From an uncultured Ruminococcus sp. (GTDB taxonomy: Bacteria > Bacillota > Clostridia > Oscillospirales > CAG-272), in contig CADBTH010000066.1 in assembly GCA_902797495.1 (NCBI GenBank), forward strand, positions 1-8,666: 8,666 bases of DNA, read 5' to 3'. Shown here piece by piece: positions 1 through 6,404 of the stretch (position 1 is the first letter of the stretch; every line of letters begins with the position of its first letter). The position numbers were made by a program, and so were the translations under genes. The notes under the pieces were generated by a model. It did no database searches, had not been told where the DNA came from, and saw nothing but the letters and a program-made list of their open reading frames with translations.

Positions 1-480
1 GTCGAAGTTCGGTACGAAGTCGACGGCGTCGCGGTCTATCCCTCCGAAGAGCTCGGCGCAGAACGGGTCGAGCTTCGCCTCGGTGTAACGGGAAGCGGCG
101 CACTGCATATCGCGGCTGTACTGCTTGCCGAACGAGCCCTTCGAGTCGACGAACGGGTGAAGAAGCGCCTCGTTGCCCCTCGTCAGTCTGACCATCGTGT
201 CGTAGATCGACGCGTCGCCGTGGGGGTTGAGAGTCATCGTCTGACCGACGATCTTCGAGCTCTTCGCCCTCGGACCCGTCATCAGTCCCATCTTGTACAT
301 GGTGTAAAGGAGCTTTCTGTGAGCAGGCTTGAAGCCGTCGATCTCGGGGATCGCGCGGGAGATTATGACGCTCATAACGTATGGCATATAGTTTTTCTCT
401 ATAGTCTCCGTTATCGGCTGGTTATAAGGCGCCGGCTCCACGTATTCCTTTATCTCGTGTTTGATCTTTTTCTTAGCCAT
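1..480 (-). CDS. DNA topoisomerase IV / gyrase subunit A homologue (N-terminal part, truncated by window edge)
   Basis: This is the first 160 codons of a type IIA topoisomerase A subunit, the DNA breakage-reunion subunit that pairs with a GyrB/ParE ATPase. The open frame runs off the left edge. Family marks are a VMSVIISRAIPEI..GFKPAHRKLLY segment at residues 35-59, NPHGDASIYD at 85-94, and the active-site pair Arg131-Tyr132 within AASRYTE; the Tyr forms the covalent link to DNA. The wording (IPEIDGFKPAHR, MGLMTG, LTRGNEALLHPF) fits, as I recall it, the second GyrA-like paralogue common in Clostridia better than canonical GyrA, so ParC-like is my preferred call; the missing C-terminal domain would decide. 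The ATG overlaps the sua5 stop by one base (TAATG), and a GGAGG at 489-485 lies 4 bases upstream, inside the sua5 end. The residue at the position of E. coli GyrA Ser83 is Ala90. Confidence 0.93.
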   Translation of the reverse strand, partial: MAKKKIKHEIKEYVEPAPYNQPITETIEKNYMPYVMSVIISRAIPEIDGFKPAHRKLLYTMYKMGLMTGPRAKSSKIVGQTMTLNPHGDASIYDTMVRLTRGNEALLHPFVDSKGSFGKQYSRDMQCAASRYTEAKLDPFCAELFGGIDRDAVDFVPNFD

Positions 481-1514
481 TATTCCTCCGTCGCGCCGGG
501 GCGGGTGATCCTGTTCCCAGCGGCGCGGATCATTCTGTTGTAAAGCGCAAGGCTCTCGCCGGTCGAGTCCGGAAGTCTTGCGGCGAGGACTTCGACTCCG
601 TCGTCGTCAGCCTGCCTGAAGATGGCGAAAAGCCTGTGGCAGAGTTCGCGTACGTCGTCTTCGTCCCCGAGAGTATATTTTTTGAAGCAGTCGAATTTCC
701 CCGCCTCGCTCCCGAGGCATATGGCTCCGACCTTGCCGCCGAGAGCATTCACGTAGGACGCGAATCCGTCCCCTTCCGCGTCGACGAGTCTGAACTCCGC
801 TCTCGGAGCGTAGTGCTTGTATTTCATACCGGGAGACGACGGGCGCTCCCCCGCCTTCGACGGGTCTTTTACCGCCGGATCGACCGTCACCTCTTCGAGG
901 ACTTCGAGAAGATCCTCCCTCGTCACGGCGCCGGGTCTGAGTATTTTCGCGCGCCGTCCGTTCAGCGCGATGACTGTCGATTCGAGCCCTATGTCGCACT
1001 CACCGCCGTCGATGACGGCGTCGATACGTCCGTCCATGTCGCGCATGACGTGAGCGGCGCTCGTCGGCGACGGCGCGCCGGATACGTTCGCGGAGGGCGC
1101 CGCTATCGGCACTCCCGCGGCAATTATAAGTCTGTGCGCCGCGTCGTGAGACGGGCATCTGATACCGACGCTGTCGAGCCCCGCGGTGACTTCGTACGGC
1201 ACCGCGTCCTTTTTCGGAAGGATGACCGTGAGAGGTCCCGGCATGAAACGCTCCGCGAGCTCGTAGTACGCAGGTGACGTCACGGCGAGCTCTTCCGCCT
1301 CGTCCGGATACGCGACGTGGACTATCAGCGGATTGTCCGAGGGTCTTCCCTTCGCCGCGAATATTTTCGGAACGGCGCCTCGCGACAGCGCCGAGGCTCC
1401 GAGCCCGTAGACGGTCTCGGTCGGGAAAGCGACGAGCCCTCCCGCTCTTATTATTTCTCCGCAGCGGTCGAAAACGCCGTCTCCTTCCGCCGCGCTGTAA
1501 AATTCGGTTTTCAC
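480..1514 (-). CDS. sua5: L-threonylcarbamoyladenylate synthase, Sua5 type
   Basis: Makes threonylcarbamoyl-AMP from threonine, bicarbonate and ATP, the first step of the t6A37 modification of tRNAs reading ANN codons; cytosolic. The N-terminal YrdC/TsaC domain (about 10-205) shows PTETVYGLG at 31-39, the K-x-R pair at Lys55/Arg57 in KGRPSDNP, the SAN motif at 141-143 and GLESTV at 176-181. A linker with GMKYKHYAP at 229-237 leads to the C-terminal Sua5 domain (about 240-335), so this is the long two-domain form (344 aa; B. subtilis YwlC type) rather than short TsaC. The start is GTG. No closer in-frame Met exists before residue 91, and starting there would destroy the domain. The gene follows prfA after 2 bp, and its TAA overlaps the next ATG. 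No strong Shine-Dalgarno is visible, so expression may rely on coupling to prfA. tsaB, tsaD and tsaE are not in the window. Confidence 0.96.
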   Translation of the reverse strand: MKTEFYSAAEGDGVFDRCGEIIRAGGLVAFPTETVYGLGASALSRGAVPKIFAAKGRPSDNPLIVHVAYPDEAEELAVTSPAYYELAERFMPGPLTVILPKKDAVPYEVTAGLDSVGIRCPSHDAAHRLIIAAGVPIAAPSANVSGAPSPTSAAHVMRDMDGRIDAVIDGGECDIGLESTVIALNGRRAKILRPGAVTREDLLEVLEEVTVDPAVKDPSKAGERPSSPGMKYKHYAPRAEFRLVDAEGDGFASYVNALGGKVGAICLGSEAGKFDCFKKYTLGDEDDVRELCHRLFAIFRQADDDGVEVLAARLPDSTGESLALYNRMIRAAGNRITRPGATEE

Positions 1515-1516
1515 GT

Positions 1517-2587
1517 TTATTCTTCGTTTCCCTTAAGTTTTTCCGCGTTTTCCGCGGTAGCAAGCGCGTCGATCATTCCGTCGAGGTCGCCGTTGAGGAA
1601 GTTCTCCAGAGAATAGAGAGTAAGACCGATGCGGTGATCGGTCACTCTTCCCTGAGGAAAATTATACGTTCTGATCCTCTCGCTGCGGTCTCCCGTTCCG
1701 ACCTGACTGCGCCGCTCAGAGGCGATCTTCTCGTCCTGCTCGCGCTGTTTCATATCGTACAGCTTCGTCTTGAGGAGCTTCATCGCCTTATCTTTGTTTT
1801 TGAACTGGCTCCGCTCGTCCTGGCACTCGGCGACGATGCCCGTCGGCTTGTGGATGAGCCTTATCGCCGACTCTGTCTTGTTGATATGCTGGCCGCCGGC
1901 GCCGCTGCTCTTGATCGTCTCGATCTCGAGGTCGGCGGGGTTTATCTCCACCTCTACGTCCTCCGCTTCGGGCAGAACGGCGACGGTCGCCGTCGACGTC
2001 TGTATCCTGCCGGACGACTCCGTGACGGGAACTCTTTGGACTCTGTGTACTCCGCTCTCGTGCTTGTAGCGGGAGTAAGCTCCCTCTCCGGTGATCATGA
2101 AAGTGATCTCGCGGAAGCCGCCGAGACCGGTCTCGTTGAAGCTGATGCGCTCCGTTTTGAACTTCTTCGTATCGGCGTACATCGTGTACATTCTGTAAAG
2201 GTCGCCCGCGAATAGCGCGGCTTCCTCGCCGCCCGCCCCCGCTCTGATCTCGACGATGACGTTCTTGTCATCGTTCGGGTCCTTCGGAAGAAGAAGGATC
2301 TTCAGCTTCTCCTCGATAGAGGCGAGCGAATCGCGCAGAGCGTAGTATTCCTCCTCGGCGAGAGCGCGAAGCTCGGGGTCGCTCTCCGACTCCATCAGCT
2401 CCTTCGCGCCTTCGGCGTCGTTTCTGTTTTTAACGTATTCGCGGTACTTCGCGACGATCGGAGTCAGATTCTTGTACTCCTTCATCAGAGTCTTGTATCG
2501 CTCCATATCGGCGAGGGTCTCCGGAGACGATATCTCGCGCTCCAGAGACTCGTACCGCCTTTCGGTCTCTCTCAGTTTATCGAGCAT
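1517..2587 (-). CDS. prfA: Peptide chain release factor 1
   Basis: Recognises UAA and UAG stop codons on the ribosome and triggers peptide release. From the chosen ATG the protein is 356 aa, typical for RF1. The stop-codon-reading tripeptide is PVT (187-189, in QRVPVTESS). This RF1-type PxT motif distinguishes it from RF2, which has SPF. The peptidyl-tRNA hydrolysis motif GGQ is at 231-233 in SSGAGGQHINKTES, and an acidic GAGGEEAALFAGDLY segment sits at 118-132. An in-frame TTG at 2593 exists, but AAAGG (2598-2594) is 6 bases before the ATG at 2587 and would abut the TTG. The ATG also gives the usual N-terminus MLDKL, so I take the ATG. It begins 2 bp after the aminopeptidase stop. The RF1/RF2 glutamine methyltransferase gene prmC, often found next to prfA, is absent here: sua5 follows directly. 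Confidence 0.98.
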   Translation of the reverse strand: MLDKLRETERRYESLEREISSPETLADMERYKTLMKEYKNLTPIVAKYREYVKNRNDAEGAKELMESESDPELRALAEEEYYALRDSLASIEEKLKILLLPKDPNDDKNVIVEIRAGAGGEEAALFAGDLYRMYTMYADTKKFKTERISFNETGLGGFREITFMITGEGAYSRYKHESGVHRVQRVPVTESSGRIQTSTATVAVLPEAEDVEVEINPADLEIETIKSSGAGGQHINKTESAIRLIHKPTGIVAECQDERSQFKNKDKAMKLLKTKLYDMKQREQDEKIASERRSQVGTGDRSERIRTYNFPQGRVTDHRIGLTLYSLENFLNGDLDGMIDALATAENAEKLKGNEE

Positions 2588-2589
2588 AT

Positions 2590-3999
2590 TCAACCTTTGC
2601 AGAATGCGGAGAACGCTTTGTGCGCGCTGTAAACGTCGTATTTGGAGACTATCTCGAACGGAGCGTGCATCGAAATGACGGGAACTCCGATATCGAGCGT
2701 GTCTATGTTGTAGCGGGATATGTACTTAGCGACAGTTCCGCCGCCGCCCGCGTCCACCTTGCCGAGCTCTGCAGTCTGCCAGAGGACTCCCGCCGCGTCG
2801 AGCACGTCGCGGACTTCGCCGACGAATTCAGCCGGGCAGTCGTTCGTGGAATACTTGCCGCCTGATCCCGTGTACTTAGCGACTGCGACGCCGCAGGAAA
2901 GGAGGGCGGAGTTCGCCTTCTCGTAAACGTCGGGATAGCAGGGATCGAAAGCCGCCGCGACGTCCGCGGAGAGGCACTTCGACGCCGCTCTTACCGCGAT
3001 CGGGTCGCATCCCGTCGCCCTTGCGACTTCGTCCATTATATCTATCATCAGTCTGCCCTGCATACCGGTCGGACCGTCGCTTCCGGTCTCTTCCTTGTCG
3101 GCGAAAACGCACATGATGGAGTTTTCACCGTCGAGGTTTTCGAGCATAGCGGTCAGCTCAGTGTAGGCGCAGACCTTGTCGTCGTGTCCGTAACCGCCGA
3201 TGAGGGTCCTGTCGAAGCCTACGTCGACCGTGCGTCCGGCGGGAACGAAGCAGAGCTCCGCGGACATAAGATCGGATTCCGTGATCCCGTACTTGTCGTA
3301 GAGAGTCGAGAGCAGGTTCAGCTTGACCTTGTCGTCGACTTCGGCGGGTCTTCCGTCTTCAGTGAACGGGGACGCGCAGAGGATGACGTTCAGTCCCTCT
3401 CCGGTGAAAGCCGCGCCGAGGGTCTTCGCGTTCTGATCCTTCGCGAGGTGCGGGAGCAGATCGGAGATGCAGAAGACGGGGTCACCCTCGTCCTCACCGA
3501 CCGTAACGGTGATATTTTCCCCGCCCTTGAGAGTGACGACTCCGTGGAGCGCGAGCCTGATCGTCGCCCACTGATACTTTCTGATCCCGCCGTAGTAGTG
3601 AGTCTTAGCGTAGCAGACTCCGTTGTCCTCGTAGATCGGGTGCTGCTTGAGGTCGAGCCTGGGCGAGTCTATATGAGCGGCGAGGATGCGGAAGCCGTCC
3701 GCGACTCCCCTCGCGCCGATGACGAACGCGATGAGACTCTTGTTTCTGTTGACGGTATAGAATCTGTCGCCGGGGTAAACGTCCGCGCCGAGGGTGTACG
3801 GCTTGAAGCCGTAAGCTCCCAGCATATCCACCGTGTATTCCACCGCCTCGCGCTCCGTCTTGGAGCTGTCGAGGTAAACGGCGTAATCCTTCGCGTACGC
3901 GTCGGCGTTTTCAAGCTCCGAGCGTTCGAATCTCTCGAACGCGCTCTGCTTTTTGTAAAGCAGTTTTTCAGACAGTTCCTTTGCAGTTAAGTTTTCCAT
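2590..3999 (-). CDS. M18 family aminopeptidase (aspartyl aminopeptidase-like)
   Basis: A 469-residue cytosolic dizinc aminopeptidase of MEROPS family M18, which removes N-terminal residues (often acidic) from peptides. Expected metal and catalytic positions are all visible: His109 and Asp111 in AHIDSPRLD, the bridging Asp in GHDDKVCAYTEL (273 or 274), Glu303-Glu304 in FADKEETGSDGPTG, Asp346 in CLSADVAAAFDP, and His445 in ISMHAPFEI near the C-terminus. The glycine-rich KVDAGGGGTVAKY segment (414-426) is also characteristic. Length matches the family, and no lesion is seen, so it should be active. The exact substrate preference cannot be read from sequence. The ATG is preceded by AAGGAG (4011-4006) at a 6-base spacing, the best ribosome site in this operon. 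It lies 15 bp after the transglycosylase stop and 2 bp before prfA. Confidence 0.95.
   Translation of the reverse strand: MENLTAKELSEKLLYKKQSAFERFERSELENADAYAKDYAVYLDSSKTEREAVEYTVDMLGAYGFKPYTLGADVYPGDRFYTVNRNKSLIAFVIGARGVADGFRILAAHIDSPRLDLKQHPIYEDNGVCYAKTHYYGGIRKYQWATIRLALHGVVTLKGGENITVTVGEDEGDPVFCISDLLPHLAKDQNAKTLGAAFTGEGLNVILCASPFTEDGRPAEVDDKVKLNLLSTLYDKYGITESDLMSAELCFVPAGRTVDVGFDRTLIGGYGHDDKVCAYTELTAMLENLDGENSIMCVFADKEETGSDGPTGMQGRLMIDIMDEVARATGCDPIAVRAASKCLSADVAAAFDPCYPDVYEKANSALLSCGVAVAKYTGSGGKYSTNDCPAEFVGEVRDVLDAAGVLWQTAELGKVDAGGGGTVAKYISRYNIDTLDIGVPVISMHAPFEIVSKYDVYSAHKAFSAFCKG
2594..2598 (-). promoter_or_regulatory. Ribosome binding site that fixes the prfA start
   Basis: AAAGG on the minus strand, within the last codons of the aminopeptidase gene, is 6 bases before the ATG at 2587. 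It immediately abuts the alternative TTG at 2593, which excludes the TTG as a normal start. Confidence 0.7.
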
Positions 4000-4005
4000 A
4001 ACGGT

Positions 4006-4011
4006 CTCCTT
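4006..4011 (-). promoter_or_regulatory. Ribosome binding site of the M18 aminopeptidase
   Basis: AAGGAG on the minus strand sits 6 bases before the ATG at 3999, inside the only gap of more than 2 bp in the operon. It suggests that this gene initiates independently, while most neighbours depend on overlap or very short spacing. Confidence 0.8.
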
Positions 4012-4014
4012 GAT

Positions 4015-4602
4015 TTATTTATTAAAATATAATTCCTTGTATTTTTCTGTCTCCTTCTCCATGCGCTCCGTAAAATCCGCGGCGGCGCGGTCGGGGATGG
4101 TGACGAGCTTCGGCTTGTGCATCTCGGTGATCTCGCTGTACTCCTCGTTCTCAAGCCACGAGAGGACTGTGTCGACGTCCGTCGCCATGGCGGCGAAAGC
4201 GGCGCGCCACGTTCCGACCTTGAGGTATATCTTCGAGAGGAGGTAAGTACCGTACTTTATGTTCGTCTCCGGGTCGTAGAGCATTCCCGTGTCGTAAGAG
4301 TCGTGAAGCTCCTCCTTGTACTCCTCGAGAGTTTCGGGAGAGACCTGCATCAGCCCGATGCGTCCGTCCTCGGACAGAAGACTGCTGTCGAAGCCGCTCT
4401 CGTTCTTGATGACGGCGAATATCACGTTCTGAGGAACTCCGTACTCCGACGAATACTTCTCGACGAATCCCTTGAATTCGAGAGGATACTTCGAGCGTTC
4501 GACGTTGTCGGACACCTTCTGGAACACGAATCCGAATATTATTGAGGCGAGGACGATCGCGATGATTATCCCGCTCCTGATGACTGCTTTTCCGGCGTTC
4601 AT
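4015..4602 (-). CDS. Membrane-anchored lytic transglycosylase domain protein (GH23/Slt-like)
   Basis: A 195-residue protein predicted to cleave peptidoglycan glycan strands outside the membrane. Residues about 7-28 form one hydrophobic segment (VIRSGIIIAIVLASIIFGF) after a short basic N-terminus, giving an anchor with the domain outside. The SLT domain (about 45-155) has the catalytic Glu68 in VIKNESGFDSSL, GRIGLMQVSPET at 80-91, and NIKYGTYLLSKI at 114-125. The segment aligning with the usual AAYNAGxGNVxxWL reads AAMATDVDTVLSWL (137-150), so the conserved Tyr, Asn and Gly are replaced. A charged tail follows. The start overlaps the coaE stop (ATGA), and AAAGGA sits 8 bases upstream. From memory, a lytic transglycosylase directly after coaE is recurrent in Clostridium genomes, which supports the call. 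Whether it is still catalytic is uncertain because of the altered motif. Confidence 0.9.
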   Translation of the reverse strand: MNAGKAVIRSGIIIAIVLASIIFGFVFQKVSDNVERSKYPLEFKGFVEKYSSEYGVPQNVIFAVIKNESGFDSSLLSEDGRIGLMQVSPETLEEYKEELHDSYDTGMLYDPETNIKYGTYLLSKIYLKVGTWRAAFAAMATDVDTVLSWLENEEYSEITEMHKPKLVTIPDRAAADFTERMEKETEKYKELYFNK

Positions 4603-5210
4603 TTCACAAGTCCTTTGTTAACGATATCAATAAGTATTTCCGCGACCGCGTCCTTCACGTCCGCGTTTTCCGAGTTGTCGATCGAGTAGTCGCATTTTGC
4701 GATAAGCTCTTCGACGGGGATCTGACTCGCGAGGCGGCGCCTTGCCGCCTCCTCGCTCACACCGTCGCGCTTCACGATGCGCTTCACGCACGTCTCGTCG
4801 TCGGCGACGACGCAAACGGTGAAGTCACACTTCTTGTCGAAGCCGCTCTCGAAGAGGACGGGCGCGTCGACGAGCGCGAAAGGCGACGCGCTTTCTTCCG
4901 CTATGCGCAGAGTCTCTTTCAATATGTAAGCGTGCGTTATCTCGTTCAGCCTTTCAAGCCTGTCGCGGTCGGAGAAAACCACGTCTCCGAGAGCTTTTCT
5001 GTCGACGGTGAGCCCTTCGATAACTCCGTCGCCGAACTCTTGCGCGAGGCTCCTCGCGCAGGGCGAGAGCTCGCCGTCCACCGGCTCGAGAAGTCTGTGA
5101 TAGACCTTGTCCGTGTCGATATGGCATCCTCCGAACGACGAGAAGACGGAGCAGACGTAGCTCTTTCCCGCACCGCTCCTGCCGCAGATGCCGATGAGTA
5201 TCTTATCCAT
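4599..5210 (-). CDS. coaE: Dephospho-CoA kinase
   Basis: Phosphorylates the 3'-hydroxyl of dephospho-CoA with ATP, the last step of coenzyme A synthesis; cytosolic. The 203-aa length is standard. It shows the P-loop GRSGAGKS at 10-17, HIDTDKVYH at 30-38 (the conserved DxD), VDAPVLFESGFD at 114-125, and a LID-like basic segment EEAARRRLASQ at 153-163. The ATG shares its A with the TGA of the oxidoreductase upstream (TGATG), and its own TGA overlaps the next start (ATGA), so it is doubly coupled. Only a weak GGTG lies before the start, consistent with coupling. In many Bacillota coaE sits beside polA or mutM; here an oxidoreductase takes that upstream place. Confidence 0.97.
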   Translation of the reverse strand: MDKILIGICGRSGAGKSYVCSVFSSFGGCHIDTDKVYHRLLEPVDGELSPCARSLAQEFGDGVIEGLTVDRKALGDVVFSDRDRLERLNEITHAYILKETLRIAEESASPFALVDAPVLFESGFDKKCDFTVCVVADDETCVKRIVKRDGVSEEAARRRLASQIPVEELIAKCDYSIDNSENADVKDAVAEILIDIVNKGLVK

Positions 5211-6328
5211 CAGTCGTCACCAGCCTTTATTTCGCGTCCCCCTTCGGCGTCCGAGCGGTACGCGGCGTCGAGCACGGCGAGGTTTCTCGCGCCGTCGTCG
5301 AACGAGGGAGACGGGGTCTTGCGGCTCGCGGCGCAAGAGAGAAAGTTGTGCATCGAGCCGATATGTCCGCGAAGCCAGCCGACGGGAGCTTTGATCCCGG
5401 GAAAACCGGTCGCGGGCGCCGGGTAACGTCCGACGCATTCGATCGCCGTGACTCCCCTCGTGAGAGGATCGGCTTCGGCGTCGTAGAATTTCAGGAAATT
5501 GGGGTCCATCAGGTTGAACGAGAGCGAGCCCTTCGTTCCGTATATTTCAAATCTGAAGTCGTCGTTCGTTCCGTGAAAGATCTTTCCGACCCGAATCGTC
5601 CCGACCGCGCCGTCACGCCCCGCGCCTCTCAGGTAAAAGGCCTCGTCCGCGTTCGTCCTCCAGCCGTCCTCGCCGTCGAACGATCTTCTCGTCTCAAAGG
5701 CGATCTGACTCTTTCCCGAAACCGACTCTATCCGCCCGCACAGGTGCTCCGCGAGGTCGACGGCGTGGCTGCCGAGGTCGTAAAGGACTCCTCCGCCGTA
5801 ACGTCTGTCCTGCTTCCAGCCGGTCTTGTTCGTATCGAGCGCGCTGCTGTGGAGGAATGAAAAGTCGTAGGAGAGTATCTTCCCTATCCTGCCCGCCGAG
5901 ATCAGCTCCTTCGCTCTCATGACCGGCAGAAGAAATCTCGTGTTGAAAACGACTCCGCAGACGGAACCGGAATCCCTCGCCGCCTCCGCCGCCCTCTCAG
6001 CTTCCGCGTATGAAGCGCATAGCGGCTTTTCGCAGTAGATATCCTTGCCCGCTTTGAGTGCGAGCATGATCTCGTCGAAGTGGTAAATATTCGGCGTGCA
6101 GATATCGATCGCGTCGATCTCGTCGTCGGCGACCATTTCTTCAAAAGAACGGTACGCTCTCGCTATCCCGTATTCCCCGGCGTACGAGCGCGCCTTCTCA
6201 TATGAGGACGCGCAGACTCCGTACAGAGTCGGAGGCTCGCCTTCCTTTTCGAAAAAATATCTGCACGAGAGCGCGGAATACGCGTGCACCTTTCCCATCG
6301 AGCCGAATCCGGCAAAACCTATATTCAC
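5210..6328 (-). CDS. Gfo/Idh/MocA family NAD(P)-dependent oxidoreductase
   Basis: A 372-aa two-domain dehydrogenase of the glucose-fructose oxidoreductase/inositol dehydrogenase family, which usually oxidises or reduces sugars or polyols. The N-terminal Rossmann fold carries GFAGFGSMGKVHAY (4-17). The family signature with the catalytic-site lysine is CEKPLCAS (99-106; Lys101). The C-terminal half has GGGVLYDLGSHAVDLAEHL (178-196) with the expected Asp184 and His188. The substrate cannot be assigned from sequence, and no sugar transporter or other sugar gene is nearby to help. The start is GTG, preceded by GGGAGGG at 6339-6333, and a strong promoter stands about 35 bp farther upstream. It heads the minus-strand operon and overlaps coaE by one base. 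Finding a catabolic-type oxidoreductase leading housekeeping genes is unusual; a role in cofactor or wall-sugar metabolism is conceivable but unsupported. Confidence 0.93.
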   Translation of the reverse strand: MNIGFAGFGSMGKVHAYSALSCRYFFEKEGEPPTLYGVCASSYEKARSYAGEYGIARAYRSFEEMVADDEIDAIDICTPNIYHFDEIMLALKAGKDIYCEKPLCASYAEAERAAEAARDSGSVCGVVFNTRFLLPVMRAKELISAGRIGKILSYDFSFLHSSALDTNKTGWKQDRRYGGGVLYDLGSHAVDLAEHLCGRIESVSGKSQIAFETRRSFDGEDGWRTNADEAFYLRGAGRDGAVGTIRVGKIFHGTNDDFRFEIYGTKGSLSFNLMDPNFLKFYDAEADPLTRGVTAIECVGRYPAPATGFPGIKAPVGWLRGHIGSMHNFLSCAASRKTPSPSFDDGARNLAVLDAAYRSDAEGGREIKAGDD

Positions 6329-6367
6329 GTCGCCCTCCCTATATATAGTAACTTCAATATCCTATTT

Positions 6368-6396
6368 AGTATATCATATATTTACGCCGTTTTCAA
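6368..6396 (-). promoter_or_regulatory. Sigma-A type promoter of the seven-gene minus-strand operon
   Basis: On the minus strand TTGAAA (-35, 6396-6391) and TATACT (-10, 6373-6368) are separated by exactly 17 bases, each one mismatch from consensus. TG at 6376-6375 gives an extended -10 (TGATATACT). The predicted start of transcription is near 6361, leaving a leader of about 33 nt before the GTG at 6328. The -35 box begins only 8 bases after the stop codon of the unknown gene upstream. No hairpin terminator separates them, so some read-through is likely. Confidence 0.8.
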
Positions 6397-6404
6397 TATC
6401 AAAC

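Noticed and set aside
636..1277. Plus-strand open frame (213 codons) opposite sua5
   Set aside because: The translated product is Arg-rich and low in complexity, and the opposite strand encodes an unmistakable Sua5.
1274..2215. Long plus-strand open frame (313 codons) opposite prfA and sua5
   Set aside because: It is antisense to a clear RF1 gene. The sense genes rarely use TTA, CTA or TCA codons, which leaves the opposite strand open. The product is Arg/Leu-rich with no recognisable motif.
2588..2593. TTG at 2593 as the prfA start
   Set aside because: The AAAGG site touches the TTG but is 6 bases from the ATG at 2587, and the ATG gives the typical 356-aa RF1.
3184..3990. Plus-strand open frame (268 codons) opposite the M18 aminopeptidase
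   Set aside because: Antisense shadow of an intact, motif-complete gene; the composition (Val, Arg, Glu, Asp) reflects mirrored codons, with no ribosome site or domain.
6329..6404. Possible transcription terminator between the unknown gene and the oxidoreductase
   Set aside because: No GC-rich hairpin with a U-tract is present in the 76-bp gap; it is AT-rich and holds the operon promoter instead.
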